From: Pseudoclavibacter terrae
GTDB taxonomy: Bacteria; Actinomycetota; Actinomycetes; Actinomycetales; Microbacteriaceae
Length of the DNA stretch: 64,000 nucleotides
Direction of reading: 5' to 3'
Assembly: GCF_008831075.1 (NCBI RefSeq)
Contig: NZ_WBJX01000001.1
Location: 1,064,515 to 1,128,514, forward strand
Made by a program: the position numbers and the translations under genes
Part shown: positions 51,481-60,295 of the stretch, in pieces
How positions within the stretch are numbered: position 1 is the stretch's first letter
How the letters are laid out: each line of letters starts with the position of its first letter
Notes under the pieces: model-generated
What the model was told of the DNA's origin: nothing
Databases searched by the model: none
The model's input: only the letters and a program-made list of their open reading frames with translations

Positions 51481-52415
51481 ACGAGACCCTCGGCTGGGCC
51501 GTCCTCTGCGGCCTCGGTCTCGGCATCGGCCTCTGGACGATGCTCGCCGCCGTGCCCCGACTCTCCAGACCGAATCTCGCCGAACGCCTCGCACCGCACC
51601 TCCTCGACGTGTCGGCAGCCGCCCGCGCCGACGTGCAGAAGACCGCGACCGACCCGCTCCCTGTCCTCGGCACCCTCACCGCCCCGATCATGGCGAAGGG
51701 ACGCACGCTGCTCGGCGAAGTCCTCGGCGGCAACGACCGCATCATCGGCCAGCTTCGCCAAAGCGGCTCCTCCGCCAGCGTCGAACGCTTCCGCGCCGAA
51801 CAGCTCACCTGGGGGCTGATCGCGGCAGGAATCGGACTCGCCACCGCACTGATGCTCGGCGTGACCCGAGGGATGCCGGTCATCGCTCAGATCCTGCTTC
51901 CCCTCCTGCTCGGCGGCGTCGGGATCTTCGCCCGCGACCAGGCACTCGGGCGTGCAGCGCACCGCCGGCATCGACAAGTGGCCAGCGAGTTCCCGACCGT
52001 GATCGAGTTCCTCTCCCTCAGCATCTCGGCCGGCGAGGGAGTCTTCGACAGCCTCAGGCGCGTCGCGAGCGTCAGCACCGGCGAACTGGCCAAGGAATTC
52101 GCACGCGTCGTCCACCACGTGAACACCGGCGTCTCGCTCGCCGACGCGCTCCACGAGATGACCAGGGGCGTCAAATACCTGCCACTCGACCGTTGCGTCG
52201 AGCACATGATCTCCGCACTGGAACGCGGCGCGCCCCTCGTCGAAGTGCTCCGCGCACAGGCAAGCGACGCCCGAGAGCTCGGAAAGCGCGAGCTCCTCGA
52301 AGCGGCGGGGCGCAAAGAAGTGCAGATGCTCGTCCCGCTGATCTTCCTCATCCTGCCCACCACCATCCTGTTCGCGCTCTACCCAGCCGTCTTCGTGCTC
52401 CGCACGAGCTTCTAG
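51477..52415 (+). CDS. tadC: Tad pilus inner-membrane protein TadC (type II secretion F domain)
   Basis: A 312-aa membrane protein, second F-domain protein of the Tad platform. FPTVIEFLSLSISAGEGVFD, FARVVHHVNTGVSLADALHE and ERGAPLVEVLRAQASDAREL, then KEVQMLVPLIFLILPTTILF, match TadC. ATG 51477 overlaps the tadB stop by 4 bases (ATGA). Confidence 0.85.
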   Translation: MNETLGWAVLCGLGLGIGLWTMLAAVPRLSRPNLAERLAPHLLDVSAAARADVQKTATDPLPVLGTLTAPIMAKGRTLLGEVLGGNDRIIGQLRQSGSSASVERFRAEQLTWGLIAAGIGLATALMLGVTRGMPVIAQILLPLLLGGVGIFARDQALGRAAHRRHRQVASEFPTVIEFLSLSISAGEGVFDSLRRVASVSTGELAKEFARVVHHVNTGVSLADALHEMTRGVKYLPLDRCVEHMISALERGAPLVEVLRAQASDARELGKRELLEAAGRKEVQMLVPLIFLILPTTILFALYPAVFVLRTSF

Positions 52416-52438
52416 AGCCCCACCCGAAAGGCACGACC

Positions 52439-52615
52439 ATGCAATTCCTCCACGCACTCCGAACCAGAGCAGCCTCCGAACGCGGAGACGTCCCCGGCTG
52501 GGTTCTGATCACGATCATGTCCGCCGGAATCGTCATCCTCCTCTGGACCGTCGCCGGCGACCTCCTCGTCAACGTGTTCGAGAACGCCATCACCCGAGTC
52601 AGTGACTTCAGCTGA
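52439..52615 (+). CDS. Small Flp-pilin-like membrane protein, 58 aa
   Basis: Starts MQFLHALRTRAASERGDVPG and then has one long hydrophobic helix (WVLITIMSAGIVILLWTVAG), the layout of a Flp/Tad-type pilin precursor with a short charged leader. The usual glutamate-tyrosine pilin motif is not visible, so it may be a variant of the major pilin. ATG 52439 is preceded by GAAAGG. It overlaps the next gene by 14 bases. Confidence 0.65.
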   Translation: MQFLHALRTRAASERGDVPGWVLITIMSAGIVILLWTVAGDLLVNVFENAITRVSDFS

Positions 52616-53027
52616 CAAGCCCGCCCGCTCACTCCGGCCCGTGATCCGCGACGACCGGGGATCGGCGGTCGCCGAGTGGGTCATGGTCACGGCGATGCTC
52701 GTGCTCCTCACCGTCACGGTCCTGCAGATCGGCTTCGCGCTCTACGTACGCACGACGCTCCTCGACGCCGCGGGCGAAGGCGCCAGGCACGCCGGGCTGT
52801 TCGGCGCCGACCTCGACGCGGGCGAAGCGCGAGCAGCAGAGCTCATCTCCGTCAGCCTCGGCGCCGGCTACGCCGAGAACATCACAGCCACCACAACGCA
52901 ACTCAACGGAGCGCCAGTCGTCGCCGTCACCGTGCGCTCGCCACTTCCGCTCATCGGCCTCCTCGGACTGCCAGAAGCACTGGAGGTGACCGGGCATGCG
53001 CCACAGGAGACGCTGGACGCTGCGTGA
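52602..53027 (+). CDS. TadE-like pilus protein
   Basis: A 141-aa single-pass protein with the TadE-like opening DDRGSAVAEWVMVTAMLVLL, then FALYVRTTLLDAAGEGARHA, which is the typical start of pseudopilin-like TadE proteins. Initiation at GTG 52602 lies inside the preceding gene, so translation is coupled. Confidence 0.75.
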   Translation: MTSADKPARSLRPVIRDDRGSAVAEWVMVTAMLVLLTVTVLQIGFALYVRTTLLDAAGEGARHAGLFGADLDAGEARAAELISVSLGAGYAENITATTTQLNGAPVVAVTVRSPLPLIGLLGLPEALEVTGHAPQETLDAA

Positions 53028-53460
53028 CGATCGGGGGTCAGCCTCGCTCGAGTTCCTGACCCTCGGCACACTCCTGATCGTGCCGCTCGCCTACCTCATG
53101 CTGACGCTCTCGGCGCTGCAGGGAGCGAGCATTGCCGGGGAGTCGGCGGCGAGAAGCGCAGCACGCCTGCTGGCATCCGACCCCGAGTCCGTGGAGACGC
53201 AGGCTCTCGCGGCGGCGGCGATCAACCTGGCCGCAGCCGACCACGGCTTCGAAGCCGAGGCCGTTGAACAGCTCGTCGCATGCGACAGTCCCGCCGACAC
53301 CTGCCAGGATGCAGGAGCCGTCGTCACCGTCACCGTCACCGTCACGATCGACGTGCCCCTGCCATTCGCGCCGAACCTCACCGGGGGAGCGGCCCCGCTC
53401 TCCATCCCGACAAGCGCCACATCCTCGTTTGCCGTCACACGCTTCGGACTCTCCACATGA
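52996..53460 (+). CDS. TadE/TadG-like pilus protein
   Basis: A 154-aa protein with a second copy of the motif, DDRGSASLEFLTLGTLLIVP. The helix lies at residues 15-38. Cys residues at CDSPADTC may form a disulphide outside the membrane. A VTVTVTVT stretch arises from repeated GTCACC codons (about 53323-53346). ATG 52996 overlaps the previous gene; its end overlaps the next by 4 bases. Confidence 0.7.
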   Translation: MRHRRRWTLRDDRGSASLEFLTLGTLLIVPLAYLMLTLSALQGASIAGESAARSAARLLASDPESVETQALAAAAINLAAADHGFEAEAVEQLVACDSPADTCQDAGAVVTVTVTVTIDVPLPFAPNLTGGAAPLSIPTSATSSFAVTRFGLST

Positions 53461-53924
53461 GCAAGCACCCAACCCGGATCCCGGACGGGTTGCAGCGGAT
53501 GCGCGACGAACGAGGCAGCGTGCTCCCGCTCATCCTCGTCTTCCTCATGATCGGACTCACGACCGTCTACGTGCTCGCCGCCGCCACGTCGCTGTCCATC
53601 GAACGAAAGCGACTCCTCACGATCGCGGACGCCGTGGCGCTCTCCGCCTCCGAGAGCTTCTCCGCAGCCGACGTCGCCCTCAGCGGAGACGAACTCACAC
53701 CCGTCCTCGACCCCGAGGCAGTTTCCGAGCGAGCCGTCATGACCCTCGAAGACCTCGCGGGTGGTGCCCCGGATGGCCTCACGCTCGACTCGGCGACCAC
53801 CCCGGACGGCGTCACCGCCCACGTCGTCATCACCGGCCACTGGACGCCACCCCTCGCCCATGCGCTGCTCCCATCCGGTCTCGACATCACCGTCTCCAGC
53901 GACGCCAGAGTCGTGCTGTCCTGA
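53457..53924 (+). CDS. TadG-like pilus protein (helicase/secretion-neighbourhood)
   Basis: A 155-aa protein with DERGSVLPLILVFLMIGLTT, then ERKRLLTIADAVALSASESF, typical of TadG-family text. ATG 53457 overlaps the previous stop by 4 bases. It is the last gene of the Tad operon seen here; no TadV peptidase, RcpC or CpaE-like partner is present in the window. Confidence 0.7.
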   Translation: MSKHPTRIPDGLQRMRDERGSVLPLILVFLMIGLTTVYVLAAATSLSIERKRLLTIADAVALSASESFSAADVALSGDELTPVLDPEAVSERAVMTLEDLAGGAPDGLTLDSATTPDGVTAHVVITGHWTPPLAHALLPSGLDITVSSDARVVLS

Positions 53925-53978
53925 CCTCACGCGAGCCGAACCGCGCCGCCCAGCCCTGGCGGCTAGTCTTGAGGGATC

Positions 53979-55094
53979 ATGATCAACCTTGACCTCGCTT
54001 CGGAAATCGCCGCCCTGCGCAGCACCTTCGGAGACATCAGCGCCGTGCTCAACCCCGACAAGCTCCGCGCGAAGGTGGTGGAGCTCGAAGCCGCAGCATC
54101 CGTCCCCGACCTCTGGAACGACACCGAGAACGCGCAGAAGGTCACCTCCGCACTCAGCCACGCGCAGTCCGACCTCAAGCGCCTCGACGAGATCGAACGA
54201 CGCCTCGACGACCTCGAAGTGCTCGCGCAGATGGCCGTCGAGATGGAAGACGAGGACACGGCGGAAGAAGCCCGCGCCGAGCTCAAGTCGATCACCAAGG
54301 TCATCGGCAACCTCGAGGTCCAGACCCTCCTCGACGGAGAATTCGACCCGCGCCCCGCGGTCATCACGATCCGCGCCGGCGCCGGCGGCGTCGACGCCTC
54401 CGACTTCGCCGAGATGCTCCTGCGCATGTACCTCCGCTGGGCAGAACAGCACAGCTACAAGGTCTCCGTCCTCGACACGAGCTACGCCGAGCAGGCCGGC
54501 ATCAAGTCGGCCACCATCGAGATCGACAGCCCATACGCCTTCGGCACCCTCTCCGTCGAAGCCGGCACCCACCGCCTCGTGCGCATGAGCCCATTCAACT
54601 CCGCAGGCAGCCGCGAGACGAGCTTCGCCGCCGTCGAGGTCGTGCCGCTCATCGAGCAGACAGAATCCATCGAGATCCCAGACAACGACATGCGCGTGGA
54701 TGTCTTCCGCTCGTCCGGCCCGGGCGGCCAGTCCGTCAACACGACCGACTCCGCAGTCCGAATCACGCACCTCCCCACCGGCATCGTCGTGAGCTGCCAG
54801 AACGAGAAGAGCCAGATCCAGAACCGCGCCGCAGCGCTCCGCGTGCTGCAGTCCCGGCTCCTCCTGCTCCGCCGCGAGGAAGAGAACGCGCAGAAGAAGG
54901 AGCTCGCCGGCAACATCACCGCGAGCTGGGGCGACCAGATGCGCTCCTACGTCCTCGCGCCATACAAGATGGTCAAGGACCTCCGCAGCCAGCACGAGAC
55001 CGGCAACACCGACAAGGTCTTCGACGGCGACATCGACGCGTTCATCGCCGCCGGCATCCGCTGGCGCAAGCGCGGCGAAGCCGACGCCGCCTAG
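53979..55094 (+). CDS. prfB: Peptide chain release factor 2
   Basis: A 371-aa class I release factor that ends translation at UGA/UAA. The codon-recognition tripeptide SPF is in [13 protein letters not shown], and the catalytic GGQ is in [17 protein letters not shown]. The RF2-type [17 protein letters not shown] is the actinobacterial form. The gene reads straight through ATG ATC AAC CTT GAC with no internal UGA, so the autoregulatory +1 frameshift known from E. coli is absent. TAGTCT (53964-53969) may be a -10 box; GAGGGA sits close to the ATG. Confidence 0.95.
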   Translation: MINLDLASEIAALRSTFGDISAVLNPDKLRAKVVELEAAASVPDLWNDTENAQKVTSALSHAQSDLKRLDEIERRLDDLEVLAQMAVEMEDEDTAEEARAELKSITKVIGNLEVQTLLDGEFDPRPAVITIRAGAGGVDASDFAEMLLRMYLRWAEQHSYKVSVLDTSYAEQAGIKSATIEIDSPYAFGTLSVEAGTHRLVRMSPFNSAGSRETSFAAVEVVPLIEQTESIEIPDNDMRVDVFRSSGPGGQSVNTTDSAVRITHLPTGIVVSCQNEKSQIQNRAAALRVLQSRLLLLRREEENAQKKELAGNITASWGDQMRSYVLAPYKMVKDLRSQHETGNTDKVFDGDIDAFIAAGIRWRKRGEADAA

Positions 55095-55109
55095 GAACGC
55101 GGAGAAGGC

Positions 55110-55131
55110 GCCCGGAAGCAACGAGCCGGGC
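55110..55131. terminator. Small hairpin after prfB
   Basis: GCCCGG pairs with CCGGGC around an AAGCAACGAG loop, 15 bases past the stop. Short arms make it a weak candidate. Confidence 0.4.
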
Positions 55132-55185
55132 CCCCACGTCTGACGTGTTCTGCATGTCGCGCCGGGCTGCGGCCACTCCGGTGCC

Positions 55186-55191
55186 TACCCT
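55186..55191 (+). promoter_or_regulatory. -10 box of a probably leaderless transcript (ftsEX)
   Basis: TACCCT ends 9 bases before ATG 55201, and no ribosome-binding site is seen. Confidence 0.5.
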
Positions 55192-55200
55192 GTTAGCGCC

Positions 55201-56049
55201 ATGATCAGATTCGATAACGTCGCCAAGGTCTACCCTGGCACCGCCGCCCCCGCACTCGACGACATCACCTTCGAGGTGCTGCGCGGCGAGTTCGTGTTCC
55301 TCGTCGGGCCCTCCGGGTCCGGCAAATCCAGCGTCCTCCGCCTCATCCTCCGCGAGGACGCCCCGAGCCGCGGACAGGTGCACGTGCTCGGCCAGGACCT
55401 GCGCCGCATCTCCAACCGCAAGGTGCCCTACTACCGCCGCAGCATCGGCATGGTGTTCCAGGACTTCCGCCTCCTCGCAGGCAAGACCGTGTTCGAGAAC
55501 GTCGCATACGCGCTCGAAGCGCTCGGCAAGTCGCGCGGCCACGTCGCGAAAGCCGTCCCCGACGTCCTCGAGACCGTGGGCCTCGGCGACAAGGCGAACC
55601 GCTTCCCCCACGAACTCTCCGGCGGCGAGCAGCAGCGCGTCGCCATCGCGCGCGCCGTCGTCAACAAGCCGGACATCCTCCTCGCGGACGAGCCGACCGG
55701 AAACCTCGACCCCGTCACGAGTCGCGGCATCATGCGTCTCCTCACCCGCATCAACGCGAACGGCACCACCGTCGTCATGGCCACGCACGACGTCTCGATC
55801 GTCGACGAGGAGCGCAGGCGCGTCATCGAGCTCGACGGTGGCGTCATCATGCGCGACGAGTCCGACGGCGTCTACCAGCCGGGAATCGTGCCGCTCACAG
55901 AAGCGGAGACGGCAACCGCGAACCAGCTCGAGCAGAACGACGACGCCGACGCGCAGGTCCAGGCACAAGCCCCCACATCCATCGCCGACTCGATCGCCTC
56001 CCGCGTCGCCGGCGAGAAGACCACGAAGAACACTGGAGACGTCAAATGA
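55201..56049 (+). CDS. ftsE: Cell division ATP-binding protein FtsE
   Basis: A 282-aa ABC ATPase that controls peptidoglycan hydrolases through FtsX during division. Walker A is [10 protein letters not shown] loop [13 protein letters not shown], signature LSGGEQQR, Walker [14 protein letters not shown] and switch ATHDVSI. About 55 residues of charged Ala/Gln-rich sequence extend past the usual end ([18 protein letters not shown]), an actinobacterial-type extension. It overlaps ftsX by 4 bases. Confidence 0.96.
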   Translation: MIRFDNVAKVYPGTAAPALDDITFEVLRGEFVFLVGPSGSGKSSVLRLILREDAPSRGQVHVLGQDLRRISNRKVPYYRRSIGMVFQDFRLLAGKTVFENVAYALEALGKSRGHVAKAVPDVLETVGLGDKANRFPHELSGGEQQRVAIARAVVNKPDILLADEPTGNLDPVTSRGIMRLLTRINANGTTVVMATHDVSIVDEERRRVIELDGGVIMRDESDGVYQPGIVPLTEAETATANQLEQNDDADAQVQAQAPTSIADSIASRVAGEKTTKNTGDVK

Positions 56050-56957
56050 TCGGCCGCGTATTCGCCGAGATGTGGCAGGGACTGCGCCGCAACTCGAGCA
56101 TGGTCATCTCCGTCGTGCTCGTGACCTTCGTCTCCCTGACGTTCGTCGGCGCCGGAATCCTCATGCAGCAGCAGATCAGCAGCATGAAGGCGTTCTGGTA
56201 CGACCGAGCCCAGGTGTCCGTCGACCTCTGCTCCTCCGTCTCGACCGCCCCGAACTGCGCAGGCGGTCAGGCGAGCGACACCCAGCGCGACGCCGTCGAG
56301 GCAGCCCTGCAGGGCGCCGTCCTCACCCCGTACGTCAGCGAGTACGAATTCGAGGACCAGGACCAGGCCTACGAGAACTTCCAGCAGCAGTTCGCCGGCG
56401 ACCCCATCGTGTCCTTCGTCGAGCCCGAGTACCTCTCGGAGAGCTTCCTCATCACGCTCACCGACCCCGACCAGGCCGACATCATCATCGAGCAGCTCTC
56501 GAACTACGACGGTGTGGAGGCGGTCACGGACCAGCGCCAGTACCTCGAGAGCATCTTCGAGCTGCTCAACGTCGCCAGCCTCTCCGCGATCGGCGTCGCG
56601 GTCGTCATGCTCGTCGCAGCCGCGCTGCTCATCGCGACCACGATCCGCCTCTCCGCGATCAGCAGGCGCCGCGAGATCGGCATCATGCGCCTCGTCGGCG
56701 CATCCAACCGCTACATCCAGGCGCCCTTCATCCTCGAAGGCGTCGTCGCGGCCCTCATCGGTGCGGTGCTCGCCTTGGCGGCAACCGTCGCGATCGCGCA
56801 CTTCTTCGTGCAGGGCTACCTCGGCAGGCAGCTGCCATTCGTCTCCCTCATCGGAGTCCCGGAGGCGCTCCTCGCGATCCCCGTCCTCCTCGTCGTCAGC
56901 GTGCTGCTCGCCTGGGTCTCCGCGCGCATCGCGATCAACAAGTACCTCAAGGTCTGA
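56046..56957 (+). CDS. ftsX: Cell division ABC transporter permease FtsX
   Basis: A 303-aa four-helix membrane protein. The first helix ([20 protein letters not shown]) is followed by an extracellular loop (about 45-170) that should contact peptidoglycan hydrolases, and by three helices near the C-terminus with [20 protein letters not shown] between the second and third. The ATG lies in the overlap with ftsE, so the pair is translated together. Confidence 0.94.
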   Translation: MIGRVFAEMWQGLRRNSSMVISVVLVTFVSLTFVGAGILMQQQISSMKAFWYDRAQVSVDLCSSVSTAPNCAGGQASDTQRDAVEAALQGAVLTPYVSEYEFEDQDQAYENFQQQFAGDPIVSFVEPEYLSESFLITLTDPDQADIIIEQLSNYDGVEAVTDQRQYLESIFELLNVASLSAIGVAVVMLVAAALLIATTIRLSAISRRREIGIMRLVGASNRYIQAPFILEGVVAALIGAVLALAATVAIAHFFVQGYLGRQLPFVSLIGVPEALLAIPVLLVVSVLLAWVSARIAINKYLKV

Positions 56958-57000
56958 CCCGCACGCAACAGCAAGGTAGACCGATGGGCAGCCCGTGTCG

Positions 57001-57006
57001 TAAGAT
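57001..57006 (+). promoter_or_regulatory. -10 box of smpB within a small inverted repeat
   Basis: TAAGAT lies between CAGCCCG (56989-56995) and CGGGCTG (57009-57015). A TAGACC at 56977-56982 is a poor -35 at an 18-base spacing. The smpB Shine-Dalgarno GAGGAAGAGG follows at 57036-57045. Confidence 0.5.
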
Positions 57007-57047
57007 AGCGGGCTGTCCATCGTCTGCCGTCGAGAGAGGAAGAGGCC

Positions 57048-57524
57048 ATGCCAAAGGAGCAAGGGACGAAGCCTGTCGCGACGAACCGTCGAGCCAGGCA
57101 CGACTACCTGATCGAGGACACCCTCGAAGCAGGCATCGTGCTGAACGGAACCGAGGTGAAGTCGCTCCGACAGGGGCGCGCCTCCCTCGTCGACGGATAC
57201 GCGTACATCGACCGCGGTGAGGCGTGGCTCGACGCCGTGCACATCCCCGAGTACCTCGAGGGCACGTGGAACAACCACGCACCCCGCCGCAAGCGGAAGC
57301 TGCTGCTGCACAAGGAGCAGATCCGCAAGCTCGCCATGAAGACCAAAGAGGGCGGCTACACGCTCGTCCCGCTGACGCTCTACTTCCTCAACGGCCGAGC
57401 AAAGGTCGAGCTGGCCGTCGCGAAGGGCAAGCGCGAGTTCGACAAGCGCCACGCGCTGCGTGAGCGCCAGGACAAGCGCGAGGCCGACCGCGCCGTCGCG
57501 TCTCGCAAGTACATGGGGGAGTAG
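57048..57524 (+). CDS. smpB: SsrA-binding protein SmpB
   Basis: A 158-aa partner of tmRNA in trans-translation. [37 protein letters not shown] and the C-terminal [20 protein letters not shown] are the hallmark segments. ATG 57048 is preceded by GAAGAGG. The tmRNA gene it serves lies 2.3 kb downstream. Confidence 0.96.
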   Translation: MPKEQGTKPVATNRRARHDYLIEDTLEAGIVLNGTEVKSLRQGRASLVDGYAYIDRGEAWLDAVHIPEYLEGTWNNHAPRRKRKLLLHKEQIRKLAMKTKEGGYTLVPLTLYFLNGRAKVELAVAKGKREFDKRHALRERQDKREADRAVASRKYMGE

Positions 57525-57567
57525 GCAGCGCCCCGCGTGCCGGTGCGCTGCACGTCCCGGAAAGCAA

Positions 57568-57600
57568 TGCGGCCCCCGATCCACTGGATCGGGGGCCGCA
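57568..57600. terminator. Strong bidirectional terminator
   Basis: TGCGGCCCCCGATCCA pairs perfectly with TGGATCGGGGGCCGCA around a single C (so the real loop includes the inner CCACTGG bases). It separates convergent smpB and the 681-aa gene. Confidence 0.88.
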
Positions 57601-57623
57601 TCGCTGTCCGTCGCCTCGAGCCG

Positions 57624-59669
57624 CTAGCGCACGCTCTCGACGAGCGTCGCGATGGAGCTCTCGTGTGCGGAGAGCAGCGTCTTCAGGCTTCGCGACTGCC
57701 AACCGCGGTCCGTCTGGCCGTCCGACGACGGGTCGGCGCTCCACCAGGCCGTCTGAACGGCCGCGTCGGCTGCGTCGAACGAGTCGAACATCGCGGTGAA
57801 CAGCGGTGCCGAGTTGGCGAACGGAACGGCCCCGACGGTGAGGCTCAGCGTCTCGGAACGGTACGAGTCGGACGCGGCCTGCGCAGCATCCGCGGCCTTC
57901 CCGAACTCGGTGCTGTAGCTCGTGCAGACGTCAGCGAGCTCGTCGAGGAAGCACTCCGATGCAGCCAGGTCCGCGATGCCACGGTAGAAGTCGACGTAGG
58001 TCGACTTGATGGCGTCTGCGATCGTCGTGCCGATGTTCGGGTCGCTGTAGTTCGGGCATCCCGTCGACACGTTGCACGGGTAGTACAGGTTGTTGCCGAG
58101 GTCAATGTTCTGACCGTCGGGGATGGTGAAGACCGTCGACGAGAACGACGCGAGCTGCGTGCCGAACGTGTTGTAGATCGAGTTGTACTTCGGGAACGCC
58201 TCGCAGAACTGCTGCAGCGCCGCGACGTCCGCGCTTGCCGTGTCAGCGAAGTTCGCGACGATGTCGCGTCGCTCGCTGAGGCCGTCGCTCTCGGTCTGGG
58301 CGGCCTTGTACGCGTCGGAGGCGTCGGCGCCGTCCTCGACCGCGAGCGAGGGCACGGTGGAGCCGGCGAGGTCGTTGATCGTCGTCTCCGCCGTCGCGAC
58401 GTTCCCGCAGCGAGTCGAGAAGTCGGTCATCTGGGCCGCCGACTGCGAGAAGAAGTCGGTGTTCTCGCCCAGCGAGGCCGAGATGGTGACGTTGGCGGCC
58501 AGGTCGAGGTTCTCGGTCGTCCAGTCCGCGTAGTGCGCGTCGAGGTCCGTCTGGAACGCAGCAGCGAGCTCGTCGCCGCGGTTCACGTTGTTGTTGTGGA
58601 TGGTGACGGGGATCGCTACGGCAGCTCCGACCAGGACCACCACGCCGATGATCGCGGGGATGAGGATCGCTGGCTTCCGGAACCAGGGCTTCTTGGCAGG
58701 GGCTCCGTTGCCGAAGTCGTTGGGGCCGGACGGTCCGCCGCCCTGGTAGCCACCGCCCCCGTTGCCGCCGAACGCCGGTGCCCCGAACTCCTGGCCGGGG
58801 GCGTAGGGAGCTGGCGTCTGGTTCTCCGGGGCGCCGTTCCAGGCGCCGGCCTGCTGCTGCGCGCCGTAGCCTGCGCCGAAGGCGGCAGCACCTGCTTCGG
58901 GGGCGGTCGAGCCGAACCCGTGTGCCTCGTTCTGGCCGCCGTAGCTCGGCGCGCTGTTCACCTCGCCGTGCGCTGGCGACTCGAAGCCGCCGTTCGCCTG
59001 ACCGGGGCCAGCCTGACCGGCATCCGGGGCGTTCCACGCCGGGGTCTGCGTCGTCGGGGCGTCCTGCGCGTCTGGAGCCGACTGGCCCCACGCGGGAGCG
59101 GATGGCTGCTGGTCCCATGCTGCGGGGGCCGAGGCGGAGGCGCCCTGGCCGTTCCAGGCGTTCGGGTCCTGCTGGGGAGTCTGCTCCCAATTCGGGGCGG
59201 CGGGCGCGCCAGAGTCGAGGATCTCCGTCTGGTTGTGGTCTCCGCGACCGAGCACAGCGGTCTCGTTGCCGTCACCGAAGCCGAGAACCTCGGTGCTGTT
59301 CTGGTCAGCGTGAGACTGGTCGCCGCTCGCCGGTTCGGCGCCTTCGCCGACTGCGTCGCCCTGAGGCGATGGCTCGGCATCACGCGGCCAGGTGGGCGCC
59401 GCTGGCGCCTCGTACTGGTCAGGCGCGGGGGCCTCGCTGTCGCTCACCTCTGGCTGCCCGGCTCCATCCTCGGAGGGGGCAGGAGCGTCCGGCTCCTCAG
59501 CAGGCCTGCCGAAGTGCGCTCCGAAGCCCTCGTGACCAGAGGCCTGGTCTCCCTCACCAGAGGCCTGGTCTGCCGGAACGGTGCCCCCGGACTCCTGGGC
59601 ATGCTCGTCGCCGTGCTCGGGCTTCTGCCAATTCGGGCGCCCGAATCCTTCAAAGTCATTGCCGCTCAT
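57624..59669 (-). CDS. Large single-pass membrane protein with disordered Gly/Pro/Gln-rich N-terminus, unknown function
   Basis: A 681-aa protein, not recognised. The first ~340 residues are low-complexity (repeats such as PAWNAPDAG, AWDQQPSAPAWGQ, GGGGYQGGGPSGPND). One membrane helix follows (PAILIPAIIGVVVLVGAAVA) and then an extracytoplasmic domain of about 300 residues with Cys pairs (TRCGNVATAET, PCNVSTGCPNYSD) and mostly helical text. This topology, cytoplasmic disordered part and exported C-terminus, suggests an envelope scaffold or sensor. ATG 59667-59669 (MSGNDFEGFGRPNW) is the best start; the longer upstream frame runs toward the tmRNA promoter. Confidence 0.7.
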   Translation of the reverse strand: MSGNDFEGFGRPNWQKPEHGDEHAQESGGTVPADQASGEGDQASGHEGFGAHFGRPAEEPDAPAPSEDGAGQPEVSDSEAPAPDQYEAPAAPTWPRDAEPSPQGDAVGEGAEPASGDQSHADQNSTEVLGFGDGNETAVLGRGDHNQTEILDSGAPAAPNWEQTPQQDPNAWNGQGASASAPAAWDQQPSAPAWGQSAPDAQDAPTTQTPAWNAPDAGQAGPGQANGGFESPAHGEVNSAPSYGGQNEAHGFGSTAPEAGAAAFGAGYGAQQQAGAWNGAPENQTPAPYAPGQEFGAPAFGGNGGGGYQGGGPSGPNDFGNGAPAKKPWFRKPAILIPAIIGVVVLVGAAVAIPVTIHNNNVNRGDELAAAFQTDLDAHYADWTTENLDLAANVTISASLGENTDFFSQSAAQMTDFSTRCGNVATAETTINDLAGSTVPSLAVEDGADASDAYKAAQTESDGLSERRDIVANFADTASADVAALQQFCEAFPKYNSIYNTFGTQLASFSSTVFTIPDGQNIDLGNNLYYPCNVSTGCPNYSDPNIGTTIADAIKSTYVDFYRGIADLAASECFLDELADVCTSYSTEFGKAADAAQAASDSYRSETLSLTVGAVPFANSAPLFTAMFDSFDAADAAVQTAWWSADPSSDGQTDRGWQSRSLKTLLSAHESSIATLVESVR

Positions 59670-59840
59670 GGGGTTCAGGTTACTGGTCCTGCCGGGAATC
59701 GCCTCCAGGCTTGCCCTGAGCACGCCAGGACGTGGATTTTCCGGCCGTCTTGACGTATGTTTAGGAGCTGCCAGTTCTTCTGGCAGCTGCAACTCAACAG
59801 AGCTCATGACGTGGAACGCCGCCGAGGAGACTCGGCTCAC

Positions 59841-60206
59841 GGGGATGATCGGTTTCGACATGACTGGTGAATCGGCGTGAAGCGGGTCGAGGATGCGGGG
59901 TTATCTCGTAAACGCCCCTCGCAAAACATAGGTGCTAACGCTAAGCGCACCGACTTCGCCCTCGCTGCTTAAGCGAGTCCGATAGTCCGTCAGCCCGGGG
60001 GAGTTCCCGCTCCGGTAGCTGGCGTCATTAAGGGAACTTGCTGTGGTGTTGTGTTTCAGGGCACCACGGGACTTGCACTGGAACTGGGCTCGTCGATCAA
60101 GGTGTCTGTCCCCATGATCGGAGCCAAGTAGAACAGTAGACAGACTGCACCCGGAGAAGCCGCGGTTTCGTAGTTGTGGACGGGGGTTCGATTCCCCCCA
60201 TCTCCA
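59841..60206 (+). ncRNA. ssrA: tmRNA (SsrA)
   Basis: The 366-nt tmRNA rescues stalled ribosomes. Its 5' end GGGGATGATCGGTTTCGAC pairs with the 3' CATCTCC to form the alanine-type acceptor, and the T arm GGGGG-TTCGATT-CCCCC is canonical. The tag frame starts at 59934 and ends at the TAA 59970-59972, giving ANAKRTDFALAA. CCA is not encoded (CGA follows the discriminator A). SmpB is 2.3 kb upstream. Confidence 0.96.
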
Positions 60207-60229
60207 CGAAACCCACGTCATGAGCGAAG

Positions 60230-60269
60230 GCCCCGACCCGCCAGTTCAACACTGGCGGGTCGGGGCTTT
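60230..60269 (+). terminator. Terminator of ssrA
   Basis: GCCCCGACCCGCCAG (60230-60244) pairs perfectly with CTGGCGGGTCGGGGC (60252-60266) around TTCAACA, then TTTG. Confidence 0.88.
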
Positions 60270-60295
60270 GTCGTCTGCGGTCGGCGGTGCCTGAG

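Noticed and set aside
53323-53346. GTCACC tandem repeat
   Set aside because: It is in frame and encodes an alternating Val-Thr strand of the TadE-like protein; no evidence for a phase-variable repeat in a hexamer register.
53979-54060. Programmed +1 frameshift in prfB
   Set aside because: The sequence CTT GAC is read in frame without an internal UGA, so there is no frameshift site.
57537-59753. Long plus-strand frame opposite the 681-aa membrane protein
   Set aside because: Antisense shadow: Arg/Val-rich composition with no motif, while the minus strand has a signal-anchor layout, plausible start and downstream terminator.
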